Origin: Flavobacteriaceae bacterium
Lineage (GTDB): Bacteria; Bacteroidota; Bacteroidia; Flavobacteriales; Flavobacteriaceae
NCBI GenBank assembly: GCA_947451525.1
Contig: CANFZM010000003.1
Coordinates: 62,001-126,000, forward strand
DNA length: 64,000 bases
Direction: 5' to 3'
This document shows, one piece after another, positions 55,129-64,000 of the stretch. The notes below the pieces were generated by a model. That model was not told where the DNA came from, searched no databases, and saw only the letters and a program-made list of their open reading frames with translations. The stretch's first letter is position 1. Each line of letters opens with the position of its first letter. A program made the translations under genes and the position numbers.

Positions 55129-56592
55129 CTATATCTTTTTTCGCATTCTTGCTACAGGAATATCTAGTTGCTCTCTATATTTTGCAATGGTTCTTCGGGC
55201 AATTGGGTAGCCTTTTTCTTTCAGGATATCTGCTAGTTGATCGTCGGGAAGAGGCTTGTGCTTGTCTTCGGCTTCGATTACATTTTGAAGAATTTTTTTG
55301 ATTTCTAAAGTAGAAACATCTTCGCCTTGGTCGTTTTTCATGGCTTCGGAGAAGAATTCTTTGATGAGTTTGGTGCCATAAGGCGTATCGACATATTTGC
55401 TGTTGGCAACACGAGAAACGGTAGAAATATCCAACCCTACCATATCGGCAATGTCTTTAAGAATCATCGGTTTTAGGCTGGTTTCTTCGCCGTCTAAAAA
55501 GTACTCTTGTTGAAAGTGCATGATGGCATTCATGGTCACATAAAGGGTTTCTTGACGTTGTTTGATGGCGTCAATAAACCATTTGGCAGAGTCTAATTTT
55601 TGTTTGATGAACTGGACCGCATCTTTTTGGGAATTGGATTTATCTCGAGATTCTTTATAGGTTTGCATCATTTCTTGGTAGTCTTTGGAGACGTGCAAGG
55701 AAGGTGCATTTCGGCCGTTAAGGGTTAGTTCAAGTTCGCCATCGTTAATGCGAATGGCAAAATCTGGAACAATATTTTCGGTAACTTTGTTATTTCCGGT
55801 GAAGGAACCTCCGGGCTTTGGATTTAGTTTTTCTATTTCGTGAACGGTTTTTTTTAACTGGTCTTGCGAAATAACATATTTTTGAAGCAACTTGTCGTAA
55901 TGCTTTTTGGTAAAGGCTTCAAATTGGTTTTCAATAATATCCATTGCCAAGGCAATGTCTTGGGTTGGGGTTTTGTGTTTGAGTTGCAGTAACAAACATT
56001 CTTGTAGATCTCTTGCGCCAACGCCAGAAGGTTCTAATTCGTGAATAACGTGTAGCATGCGCTCTACAGTTTTCTCGTCGGTATAGATTCCTTGGGTGAA
56101 CGCCATGTCATCTACAATATCTTGAACGGTTCTGCGGATGTAACCCATATCGTCTATGCTGCCAACCAAAAATTCTGCAATTTCACGGTCGGTATCGTTA
56201 AGGATAAAGGTATTTAACTGGTTGATTAAATCTTGATGGAAACTTACTGGCGATGCAAAAGGATTTTCTCTTTCTTCATCTTCACTGTAATTATTGGTTT
56301 GTAATTTATAATCGGGCGTTTCGTCGTTGCTTAAATACTCATCAATATTTATATCTTCGGCTTCAATGTTGTCGCTACCTTCATAATCTTCGTATTCGTC
56401 ATTGTTGTCGAATTCGTCTTTTTCGAATACTTCTTCTTCGTCCTTTCCGGTTTCTAAAGCTGGATTTTCATTCATTTCTTCCAACAAACGTTGCTCAAAT
56501 GCCAGTGTAGGCAACTGAATTAACTTCATCAACTGGATTTGTTGCGGAGATAATTTTTGAGAAAGTTTAAATTGTAAGTTTTGTTTTAACAT
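55129..56592 (-). CDS. rpoN: RNA polymerase sigma-54 factor
   Basis: A 487-residue protein. The N-terminal activator-interacting region begins LKQNLQFKLSQKLSPQQIQLM and is followed by a long acidic linker (about 48-110). The core-binding domain follows, with a C-terminal helix-turn-helix and RpoN box ARRTIAKYREQLDIP. It directs transcription from -24/-12 promoters with enhancer-binding ATPases. It lies 73 bp downstream of asnS on the same strand; the gap has TTTGTGGTTTG-type simple repeats. Confidence 0.97.
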   Translation of the reverse strand: MLKQNLQFKLSQKLSPQQIQLMKLIQLPTLAFEQRLLEEMNENPALETGKDEEEVFEKDEFDNNDEYEDYEGSDNIEAEDINIDEYLSNDETPDYKLQTNNYSEDEERENPFASPVSFHQDLINQLNTFILNDTDREIAEFLVGSIDDMGYIRRTVQDIVDDMAFTQGIYTDEKTVERMLHVIHELEPSGVGARDLQECLLLQLKHKTPTQDIALAMDIIENQFEAFTKKHYDKLLQKYVISQDQLKKTVHEIEKLNPKPGGSFTGNNKVTENIVPDFAIRINDGELELTLNGRNAPSLHVSKDYQEMMQTYKESRDKSNSQKDAVQFIKQKLDSAKWFIDAIKQRQETLYVTMNAIMHFQQEYFLDGEETSLKPMILKDIADMVGLDISTVSRVANSKYVDTPYGTKLIKEFFSEAMKNDQGEDVSTLEIKKILQNVIEAEDKHKPLPDDQLADILKEKGYPIARRTIAKYREQLDIPVARMRKKI

Positions 56593-56665
56593 TATAGTTT
56601 GTGGTTTGTTGTTTGTGGTTTGTAGTTGAAACGATTAACTACAAACCAAAAACTATAAACAATTT

Positions 56666-58102
56666 CTAAAACTCTGCATTCATAGGTGTTCTTGGAAAAG
56701 GAATTACGTCTCTAATATTAGTCATACCAGTAACGAATAATACTAATCTCTCAAATCCTAATCCGAAACCAGAGTGAACCGCCGAACCAAATCTTCTTGT
56801 GTCTAAATACCACCAAAGTTCTTCTTCGTCAATTCCGAGGGCTTTCATTTTTTCAACCAAAACATCAAAACGCTCTTCTCTTTGGGATCCACCAACGATT
56901 TCACCAATCCCTGGGAAAAGGATATCCATGGCACGAACGGTTTTTCCGTCTTCGTTTAATCGCATGTAAAACGCTTTGATATTTGCAGGATAATCAAATA
57001 AAATTACCGGACATTTAAAGTGTTTTTCTACTAAATAACGTTCGTGTTCGCTTTGTAAATCGGCACCCCATTCGTTAATAATATAATTGAATTTTTTCTT
57101 TTTATTCGGAGTACAATCTCTTAAAATATCGATGGCTTCGGTATACGAAACGCGTTTGAAATTATTTTCTAAGACAAAATTTAATTTTTCTAACAATGCC
57201 ATTTCGCTTCGTTCGGCTTGTGGTTTTGCTTTTTCTTCGTCTAATAAACGACCTTCTAAAAATTTCAAATCGTCTTGGCATTTATCCATTGTGTATTTAA
57301 TCACATTTTGAATAAAATCTTCTGCCAAATCCATATTGTCGTTCAAATCATTGAAAGCAACTTCGGGTTCTATCATCCAAAATTCAGCCAAATGGCGCGA
57401 AGTATTGGAGTTTTCTGCACGAAAAGTTGGCCCAAAAGTATATACTTGACCAAGAGCCATAGCATAGGTTTCGGCTTCTAATTGTCCTGAAACGGTCAAG
57501 TTGGTTTCTTTTCCGAAGAAATCTTCTTTATGATTTACTTTACCTTCTTCGGTTCTTGGAGTTCCGTCAAATGGCAAAGCGGTAACTTTAAACATTTCAC
57601 CAGCACCCTCAGCATCCGAACCAGTAATTATTGGTGTATTTACATATACAAATCCTTTTTCTTGGAAGTAGTTGTGCACTGCAAAAGACAGTACTGAACG
57701 AACTCTCATTATAGCACCAAACATATTAGTTCGCGCACGCAAATGCGCATTTTCACGAAGAAAATCTAAACTCGGTTTATTTTTTGGTTGTATTGGAAAT
57801 TTCTCCGCATCACAATCTCCTAGAATTTCTAATTTAGAAACTTGAATTTCGTATTTCTGTCCAGCACCTTTGCTTTCTACTAACTCTCCAGTAACGGAAA
57901 CTGCAGCACCGGTAGTGATTCTTTTTAAAGTTTCTTCGGCAGTGTTTTCAAAGTCCACTACACATTGAATATTATGAATGGTAGAACCATCATTCAACGC
58001 AATAAATTGGTTGTTTCTAAAAGTTCTAACCCAACCTTTTGCGTTTACTTCGTGTAGCGTTTTAGTGCTATTTAATAAGTCTTTAACTTTAGTATGTTTC
58101 AT
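56666..58102 (-). CDS. asnS: asparaginyl-tRNA synthetase
   Basis: A 478-residue class IIb synthetase. The N-terminal OB-fold anticodon-binding domain ([18 protein letters not shown]) is followed by the catalytic domain with [21 protein letters not shown] and the motif 3 [15 protein letters not shown]. The ending [10 protein letters not shown] is typical. The presence of AsnRS suggests direct charging of tRNA-Asn. It precedes rpoN. Confidence 0.97.
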   Translation of the reverse strand: MKHTKVKDLLNSTKTLHEVNAKGWVRTFRNNQFIALNDGSTIHNIQCVVDFENTAEETLKRITTGAAVSVTGELVESKGAGQKYEIQVSKLEILGDCDAEKFPIQPKNKPSLDFLRENAHLRARTNMFGAIMRVRSVLSFAVHNYFQEKGFVYVNTPIITGSDAEGAGEMFKVTALPFDGTPRTEEGKVNHKEDFFGKETNLTVSGQLEAETYAMALGQVYTFGPTFRAENSNTSRHLAEFWMIEPEVAFNDLNDNMDLAEDFIQNVIKYTMDKCQDDLKFLEGRLLDEEKAKPQAERSEMALLEKLNFVLENNFKRVSYTEAIDILRDCTPNKKKKFNYIINEWGADLQSEHERYLVEKHFKCPVILFDYPANIKAFYMRLNEDGKTVRAMDILFPGIGEIVGGSQREERFDVLVEKMKALGIDEEELWWYLDTRRFGSAVHSGFGLGFERLVLFVTGMTNIRDVIPFPRTPMNAEF

Positions 58103-58173
58103 TATATAGATTTTTGGATCTTTCGATTTTTGATTGTTAGAAATAACACGTTAAATCGTTTTACAAATATAAA

Positions 58174-60597
58174 TTATTTTTCTTGGTTTTCTTCTTCCTC
58201 TTCCTGGTCATCCTCTTGGGACCGAAGAATATTCAAAGCAGGTTCTTCACTGGCATCTCTTTTTCCACTCCATTTAGCAGTTGTTAATACTAAAGCAGGC
58301 AATACTAATAAATTAGCAAACATTGCAAAAGTAAGCGTTACCGAAATCAAGCCTCCAAGAGCAATGGTTCCGCTAAAACTAGAAAGAGTAAATATGGCAA
58401 ATCCGAAGATTAAAACCATAGAGGTATAAAAGGTACTAACGCCTGTTTCGTGCAAAGCACTTACTACCGATTTTTTTATTTTGCCATTATTATGCAATAA
58501 ATCATGGCGGTATTTAGCCATAAATTGGATGGCATTGTCTACCGAAATTCCGAAGGCAATACTAAATACTAAAATAGTAGAAGGTTTTAATGGAATTCCG
58601 AAATACCCCATCAACCCAGAAGTGATACACAACGGCAATATATTGGTTACTACTGAAGCAAAAATCATCTTCCAAGAACGGAACATATAAGTCATCAATC
58701 CAGCGATAAGTAGTATGGCAAAAATCAAAGATTCAATAAGGTTATCTACCAAATAGGTAGTTCCTTTTTGGAAAACTAATGCTTTTCCTGTAAGGGTAAC
58801 TTTATATTTAGCACTCGGAAAAATTTGATTAATTCTAGTGTTCAATCGCTTTTCAACCTTAGCCATTTCTTCGGTACCAATGTCTTTCATAAAAGTAGTG
58901 ATTCTAGCATATTGCCCTGTAGAATCCACATAACTTTTCATCAAATTTTCTTTGGAATTCTTAGTGGCATTTTTGGCATAACTTAGGATGAATGCTTGCT
59001 CTTGGGAAGTTGGCAATTCATAATATTCCGGATTTCCATTATAATAGGCTTGCTTCGAATATTTTACCAAGTTTACAATAGAAACGGGCTTGGATAACTC
59101 GGGAATACTGTCAATTGTTTTTTGCAACTCGTCCATTTTTCGGATGGTAGACGATTTCATAACCCCTTTCTTATGTCCGGTGTTAATCATAATCTCCAAC
59201 GGTTGCACGCCATTGAATTCTTTTTCAAAAAATAAAATGTCCTTAAAGAAAGAAGCGCCTTTGGGCATTTCGCCAATTAAACTTCCGGAAACTTTCATTT
59301 GGGAAACGCCAATCAAACTAAAAACAAGTAACAATCCGTAGATAATGTAAATTGTTTTTCTTTTGTGACGCACAATATTCTCTACCCAATTTAATATGGA
59401 AGAAAGGTAATTTTTAGTTAAATGGTGTAAATGCTTTTCTTTTGGAATTGGCATAAAACTATACACAATTGGCACTACCACTAAAGTAAGTAGATAAACC
59501 GTGATAACATTTATAGAAGTCACCAATCCAAATTCATAAAGCAAATCGTTTCCTGTAATCATGAAAGTTGCAAAACCAATTGCAGTTGTCATGTTAGTCA
59601 TCAAGGTAGAAACCCCAATTTTAGAAATTACACGTTGTAGGGCTTTCGCTTGGTTTCCATGGATTTTTACTTCTTGTTGGTATTTATTGATTAAGAAAAT
59701 ACAATTCGTTATTCCGATTACAATAATCAACGGAGGAATAATTGCGGTAAGAATAGTGATTTTATAATGGAATAATCCCAAAGTTCCGAAAGACCACATT
59801 ACTCCAAAAATAAGAATACAAATTGAAATAAAAGTTGCTCTAAAAGAACGGAAAAACAAGAAAAATATTAGCGAGGTAATGAATAATGCGGCTCCAATAA
59901 ATAGGCCGATTTCGCCTTTCATGTTCTCGGTATTGATGGTTCGAATGTAAGGCATGCCCGAAACTTTCAAGTCAATTTTGGTTTCTTTTTCAAATTTATC
60001 TACCGCAGGAACCAATACATTTAGGATGAATTCTTTCCGGATAGGAGAATTCACCACTTTTTTATTGATGTATAAAGCAGCGCGAATACTACCCGATTTT
60101 TTATTAAAAAGTAACCCTTCGTAAAAAGGCAAATCGTTAAATAATTGTTTTTTTATACCCGATAAATAAGCCGAATTATTAAGTTGTGTTGCATCAATAA
60201 ACGGAACTAATTGAAATTTTTCGTTTATGGTATCTTTTTGTAATTTCTTCAAATTACTAATCGAAACTACCAGTTCAATTTCTTTATGTGATTTCAGTGA
60301 AACCATCATTTTATTCCAGGCTGCAAAGGCTTTGGGTGTAAAGAAAGCATCGTCTTTTATCCCGATAACAATAAGATTTCCTTCTTCTCCAAAGGTGTTT
60401 AAGAACTGCGTATAATCTTTATTGGCAGGATGATTCTTTGGTAAAAGGTTTGCCTCATTGTAGGTCATTCCTACATTTTTCCATTGAAAGGCAAGAAAAA
60501 CGGTAAGTAAAAAAACTATTACTAAAATTGTTACACGCTTACGGAGCACAATACCAGCAATAAATTCCCAAAAACCTGCTTTTATTTTCTTTTTCAT
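58174..60597 (-). CDS. RND-superfamily (MMPL-type) exporter
   Basis: An 807-residue inner-membrane protein with about 12 hydrophobic helices in two halves of six. Each half has a large periplasmic loop after its first helix (about 45-225 and 440-635). Sterol-sensing/MMPL-like segments include IIPPLIIVIGITNCIFLINKY and a repeat of it (SIAFGISVDNAIQFMAKYR) with charged residues typical of proton-coupled RND pumps. The C-terminus is very acidic (QEDDQEEEEENQEK). No periplasmic adaptor or outer-membrane channel gene adjoins, so the substrate is unknown; lipid or hydrophobic cargo is a guess from the family. Confidence 0.88.
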   Translation of the reverse strand: MKKKIKAGFWEFIAGIVLRKRVTILVIVFLLTVFLAFQWKNVGMTYNEANLLPKNHPANKDYTQFLNTFGEEGNLIVIGIKDDAFFTPKAFAAWNKMMVSLKSHKEIELVVSISNLKKLQKDTINEKFQLVPFIDATQLNNSAYLSGIKKQLFNDLPFYEGLLFNKKSGSIRAALYINKKVVNSPIRKEFILNVLVPAVDKFEKETKIDLKVSGMPYIRTINTENMKGEIGLFIGAALFITSLIFFLFFRSFRATFISICILIFGVMWSFGTLGLFHYKITILTAIIPPLIIVIGITNCIFLINKYQQEVKIHGNQAKALQRVISKIGVSTLMTNMTTAIGFATFMITGNDLLYEFGLVTSINVITVYLLTLVVVPIVYSFMPIPKEKHLHHLTKNYLSSILNWVENIVRHKRKTIYIIYGLLLVFSLIGVSQMKVSGSLIGEMPKGASFFKDILFFEKEFNGVQPLEIMINTGHKKGVMKSSTIRKMDELQKTIDSIPELSKPVSIVNLVKYSKQAYYNGNPEYYELPTSQEQAFILSYAKNATKNSKENLMKSYVDSTGQYARITTFMKDIGTEEMAKVEKRLNTRINQIFPSAKYKVTLTGKALVFQKGTTYLVDNLIESLIFAILLIAGLMTYMFRSWKMIFASVVTNILPLCITSGLMGYFGIPLKPSTILVFSIAFGISVDNAIQFMAKYRHDLLHNNGKIKKSVVSALHETGVSTFYTSMVLIFGFAIFTLSSFSGTIALGGLISVTLTFAMFANLLVLPALVLTTAKWSGKRDASEEPALNILRSQEDDQEEEEENQEK

Positions 60598-60784
60598 TAG
60601 TAAAATTAAACGGAAGCAAAGGTAATTAAATCACATTAATTGCAAAGGGCTAAAAGCAAAACTTTTCCCAAATTTTATTCTGTATTTTTCCTATTATATT
60701 TATGTTAATTTATAGAAAAATTCCTAATTATATTGTTTTGTTTTTCTCATATTTGTAGAATCCAAAAGGATTGAATATTTGCCG

Positions 60785-63055
60785 ATGAAAAATATTAAAA
60801 ATGCTTTGTTTTATATAGGGGTAACAGGAGGGTTTACTGCACTAATGTTCTGGATAGTTTCTAAAGGAAAAACCTTAGAAATTGGCAGAAGCGTGGTTGC
60901 TAAATCATCTGGCGATACAATGTTTGGTCAGTTTTTGACTTCTTTAATTCATAATTTAGAGCATCCTTTAGCGATTTTATTATTGCAAATAATCACCATT
61001 ATTATTGTCGCTCGTTTCTTTGGATGGATCTTCCGAAAAATTGGACAGCCTTCGGTTATTGGCGAAATTATTGCTGGTATTTTTCTAGGCCCATCTATGG
61101 TTGGGATGTATTTTCCAGAATATTCTGCCATGCTTTTTCCTGCAGATTCACTTGGTAATCTTCAGTTTTTAAGTCAAATAGGTTTAATACTTTTCATGTT
61201 TGTAGTCGGAATGGAACTCGATTTGAAAGTTCTAAAAAACAGAGCCAATGAGGCTATTGTTATAAGTCATGCTAGTATTGTAATTCCGTTTACTTTAGGT
61301 ATCGGTTTAGCCTATTTTGTATACTATCGATTTGCTCCCGTGGGCGTTCCTTTCCTATCGTTTGCTTTGTTTATGGGAATTGCAATGAGTATCACGGCCT
61401 TTCCTGTTTTGGCTAGAATTGTGCAAGAACGAGGAATTCATAAAACCAAATTAGGCGCCATTGTTATTACTTGTGCTGCCGCCGATGATATTACTGCATG
61501 GTGTATTCTTGCTGCAGTTATTGCTATTGTAAAAGCAGGAAGTTTTGCTAGTTCCATGTATATTATATCCATGGCATTGCTTTATGTTTTGGTTATGCTA
61601 TTTGTAGTTAAACCATTTCTAAAAAAAATAGGAGACTTATTTGCAACTAGAGAAAACCTTAGTAAACCTGTAGTGGCTATCTTCTTAGTAACATTAATAA
61701 TATCCTCTTACATTACCGAAATAATAGGAATTCATGCTTTGTTTGGCGCTTTTATGACGGGTGCAATTATGCCAGACATTACCAAAATTAGAAAAATTAT
61801 TATTGAAAAAGTAGAAGACGTTGCTTTAATATTATTACTCCCTTTGTTCTTTGTTTTCACAGGATTAAGAACCGAAATTGGGTTAATCAACGATGCTTAT
61901 TTATGGCAAATTACTGGGTTAATTATCTTGGTAGCAGTTGTTGGAAAGTTTTTCGGAAGCGCCTTAGCCGCCAAATTTGTAGGACAAAATTGGAGGGATA
62001 GTTTAACCATTGGTGCCTTGATGAATACGCGAGGATTGATGGAATTAATTGTATTAAATATTGGTTTAGATTTAAAAGTACTAACGCCAGAAGTGTTTAC
62101 TATGATGGTAATTATGGCTCTAGTTACCACTTTTATGACGGGACCTGCAATAGATCTTATTGATTTTATTTTTAATCGAAAGGCAAATCTCCTTCCAAAG
62201 GCGACAATAGATAATAGTAAATTTAAGGTATTAATATCCTTCGGAACTAATGAAAAAGGGAAATCCCTACTCCGATTGGCTAATAGTTTTGTAAGAAAAC
62301 AAAAAGAAAATTCCAATGTTACCGTGTTGCATTTATCTTTAAGTGACGAGGTACATTCCTACAATTTAAAAGATTACGAAACAGAAACTTTCGAACCTAT
62401 TTTATTAGAAGCAAACCATCTAAATCAAGAAGTTACACCCATTTTCAAATCTACCCTTGATATAGAAAGTGATATTGCCGATATTGCTACTCGTGGCGAA
62501 TTTGATTTGGTTTTAGTAGGATTAGGAAAATCTATTTTTGAAGGTTCTCTTTTAGGAAAAGTACTTGGATTTACTACTAGAATCATAAACCCAGAAAGGC
62601 TTTTAGATAAATTCACAGGTAAAGAAGGTCTTTTTGAAAATTCTCCTTTTGATGATAAAACCCGTTTACTAATTTCCAAAAGTAAAATGCCAATTGGAAT
62701 TTTAGTCGATAAAGAACTAACTGAAATTAACGAAGTTTTAGTGCCTATTTTCGGTATAGAGGATGCTTTTTTAATTGATTATGCTCAAAAACTAATCTAC
62801 AACAACGAGTCTAAAGTTACCGTTTTGGAAATTAACGATCAGGTGAAAAACAATTTCATCATTGAAAATGCAATAACAACTTTAGATAATACTTATCCTA
62901 GCTCTATATCTATTATTACTGAAGGAGAGATGAAAGCAGGCTTTTTAGCAAAGCAAGATTTGATGTTAATCTCTTTAGAAAGTTGGAAAAAATTGGTTGA
63001 TGCACAAAGTGTTTGGTTGAGCACCGTTCCTTCGGTGTTGATTATTAAGCCGTAA
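60785..63055 (+). CDS. cation:proton antiporter (CPA2/KefB-like) with C-terminal regulatory domain
   Basis: The start is placed at the ATG at 60785; the track uses a TTG two codons earlier. The 756-residue protein has about 12-13 membrane helices up to about residue 470. QPSVIGEIIAGIFLGPS, AITAFPVLARI and the ITCAAADDITAWCIL acidic motif mark CPA2 exchangers. A soluble C-terminal region (about 475-756) resembles a universal-stress-like nucleotide-binding domain. It probably exchanges Na+ or K+ for H+; the ion is not decided by the sequence. Confidence 0.92.
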   Translation: MKNIKNALFYIGVTGGFTALMFWIVSKGKTLEIGRSVVAKSSGDTMFGQFLTSLIHNLEHPLAILLLQIITIIIVARFFGWIFRKIGQPSVIGEIIAGIFLGPSMVGMYFPEYSAMLFPADSLGNLQFLSQIGLILFMFVVGMELDLKVLKNRANEAIVISHASIVIPFTLGIGLAYFVYYRFAPVGVPFLSFALFMGIAMSITAFPVLARIVQERGIHKTKLGAIVITCAAADDITAWCILAAVIAIVKAGSFASSMYIISMALLYVLVMLFVVKPFLKKIGDLFATRENLSKPVVAIFLVTLIISSYITEIIGIHALFGAFMTGAIMPDITKIRKIIIEKVEDVALILLLPLFFVFTGLRTEIGLINDAYLWQITGLIILVAVVGKFFGSALAAKFVGQNWRDSLTIGALMNTRGLMELIVLNIGLDLKVLTPEVFTMMVIMALVTTFMTGPAIDLIDFIFNRKANLLPKATIDNSKFKVLISFGTNEKGKSLLRLANSFVRKQKENSNVTVLHLSLSDEVHSYNLKDYETETFEPILLEANHLNQEVTPIFKSTLDIESDIADIATRGEFDLVLVGLGKSIFEGSLLGKVLGFTTRIINPERLLDKFTGKEGLFENSPFDDKTRLLISKSKMPIGILVDKELTEINEVLVPIFGIEDAFLIDYAQKLIYNNESKVTVLEINDQVKNNFIIENAITTLDNTYPSSISIITEGEMKAGFLAKQDLMLISLESWKKLVDAQSVWLSTVPSVLIIKP

Positions 63056-64000
63056 TTAAAACCCTAAATCCAACACATACGAAATTTTTAAAGCCAAGTT
63101 GTCTTCCAGTTTAGGCAATCCATAAGGGCCATATCTAAAGAAAAAAGTAAGACCAAAACCTTTAAAAATGGAGTTGGCTTCAACACCACTTTCTAGAAAA
63201 CCTTTTTCCAACGTTTTGTATTCCAATCCAATATGTTGTTGTGGTTTGTCCATAGTTCCAATTGCCATTCTAGTAACAACCGAAATTAGAGGCTTAATTT
63301 TATAGGCTAATTTCACTTTATTAAAAGTATGTTTCGCTTGAAAAGTAATATATTTACTGGAGAAAAATTCATTAAAATACATCGTTTCAAAACTGTTTTT
63401 ACCTGCAAATGTGATTCTTTTTAGCATAGAATCTTTATTCAAATTATTCGGAGCAATACTATAAAGATGCGTTAACGGAACGTCGCCCAACGCTAATCCT
63501 CCCTGTAAAGTAAAGGAAGTGGTTTGCCCGGATAAAAACGGAATTTCATGTACAATACGCAAATCTATTTTAGTAAAATCAAAATCACTACCCATAATAG
63601 TAGCAAACGATTTGGTAAATTGAAACGAAATTTTAGGATATTTTTTATCAATTTCTAATCTTCCTGTAGAGGTTTGCATATAATCACTAAAAGGATTCCA
63701 CTGAATTGCAAATTGCAAAGTACTAGTATTGAAATTGGTATATTCATGATCTTTCGCAAGAAATTTATAATCAAAAAGCGGGTTGATTTCACTTTTTGCA
63801 ATAGCAAAATAGGTGTCGGTTTTTGCAAAATATTTACTTTCTACAAAGGCAGAAAACGTTTTGTAATTATAAAATGTAGAAATATTTATAGGCCTTGGAT
63901 CGTATATTTTAAAACGTTTGCTTTCGGTTGCAAATTCAATTTGTCCAATTTCCTTGAGATCATTAGTATAAGAAGCACTTGCCCAGGTCGTAGTTTCTTT
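63056..64000 (-). CDS. DUF5686 outer-membrane beta-barrel protein, C-terminal part
   Basis: The ORF track stops at 63718, but the frame stays open to the window edge (315 codons visible), so the gene is truncated at its 5' end. The visible part is a beta-barrel with alternating aromatic strands (TFYNYKTFSAFVESKYFAK, FATIMGSDFDFTKIDLRIVH) and ends in a Phe (VLDLGF), as outer-membrane barrels do. It resembles the C-terminus of large DUF5686/carboxypeptidase-regulatory-like proteins. It converges with the antiporter gene with no gap. Confidence 0.78.
   Translation of the reverse strand, partial: KETTTWASASYTNDLKEIGQIEFATESKRFKIYDPRPINISTFYNYKTFSAFVESKYFAKTDTYFAIAKSEINPLFDYKFLAKDHEYTNFNTSTLQFAIQWNPFSDYMQTSTGRLEIDKKYPKISFQFTKSFATIMGSDFDFTKIDLRIVHEIPFLSGQTTSFTLQGGLALGDVPLTHLYSIAPNNLNKDSMLKRITFAGKNSFETMYFNEFFSSKYITFQAKHTFNKVKLAYKIKPLISVVTRMAIGTMDKPQQHIGLEYKTLEKGFLESGVEANSIFKGFGLTFFFRYGPYGLPKLEDNLALKISYVLDLGF

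Noticed and set aside
55101-55301. 66-residue plus-strand ORF
   Set aside because: It covers repeat copy D and the antisense of the rpoN C-terminus.

Overview
The window is a piece of a Bacteroidota chromosome, almost certainly Flavobacteriaceae and probably Flavobacterium. The basis is the low GC content, TAnnTTTG-type promoter elements, ORFs without strong Shine-Dalgarno sites, lipoproteins, type IX secretion (T9SS) C-terminal sorting domains, families typical of this group (DUF3098, DUF4271, DUF4296, DUF5686, delta-60 repeats), and the gene orders DUF177-rpmF-fabH-accB-accC and ftsX-DUF3098-uppP-truB. No phage, plasmid, rRNA operon or CRISPR array is visible.

Layout. 0-9.4 kb: end of a ChaN-like gene, a lipoprotein, the sdhCAB operon with a trailing lipoprotein, a GH92 alpha-mannosidase and a nitrilase-family amidase. 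9.4-22.3 kb: housekeeping genes (an Ig-like lipoprotein, comF, glyS, thiL, a PfkB kinase, lepA, dusB, a LolE-type permease, rbfA, methylmalonyl-CoA epimerase, a CAT-anticodon tRNA), with an outer-membrane gene broken by a stop codon at 13.9 kb and a repeat-rich gap at 18.2-18.9 kb. 22.6-31.3 kb: a small sorting-tail protein, ribE, pdxA, the DUF177/rpmF/fabH/accBC fatty-acid cluster, then truB, uppP, DUF3098 and ftsX. 31.7-35 kb: leuS carrying a large in-frame insertion. 35-44.8 kb: alanine dehydrogenase, a zinc peptidase, an Lrp regulator, a saccharopine-dehydrogenase-like enzyme, PEP carboxykinase, hemD and DUF4271. 44.8-49.1 kb: a polyprenol-phosphate mannosyltransferase-like gene, pyrC, a DUF4296 lipoprotein, an inserted toxin-antitoxin pair flanked by a duplicated gene tail, and an NAD-dependent epimerase. 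49.7-54.9 kb: two T9SS-exported delta-60 repeat proteins, the first interrupted by an in-frame TAG. 55-64 kb: rpoN, asnS, an RND/MMPL exporter, a cation:proton antiporter and the end of a DUF5686 outer-membrane protein.

The most interesting signal is in leuS. About 160 codons encoding an apparently intact DUF559 (PD-(D/E)XK-like) nuclease are inserted in frame at the entrance of the CP1 editing domain. The insertion is bounded by imperfect inverted repeats of about 37 bp, each itself a GC-rich palindrome. Solo copies of the same palindrome family lie between genes at 16.35, 18.53 and 18.71 kb. This looks like a translated, palindrome-bounded selfish element tolerated inside an essential gene, with orphan ends elsewhere in the chromosome. 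Secondary signals are the toxin-antitoxin insertion with a duplicated gene tail, a modular nested repeat family (31.5, 38.0, 43.1 and 55.1 kb), and two surface-protein genes each broken by a single stop codon.

All calls come from reading the sequence and the supplied ORF track. No database search was run, so family names rest on recognised motifs and gene order.
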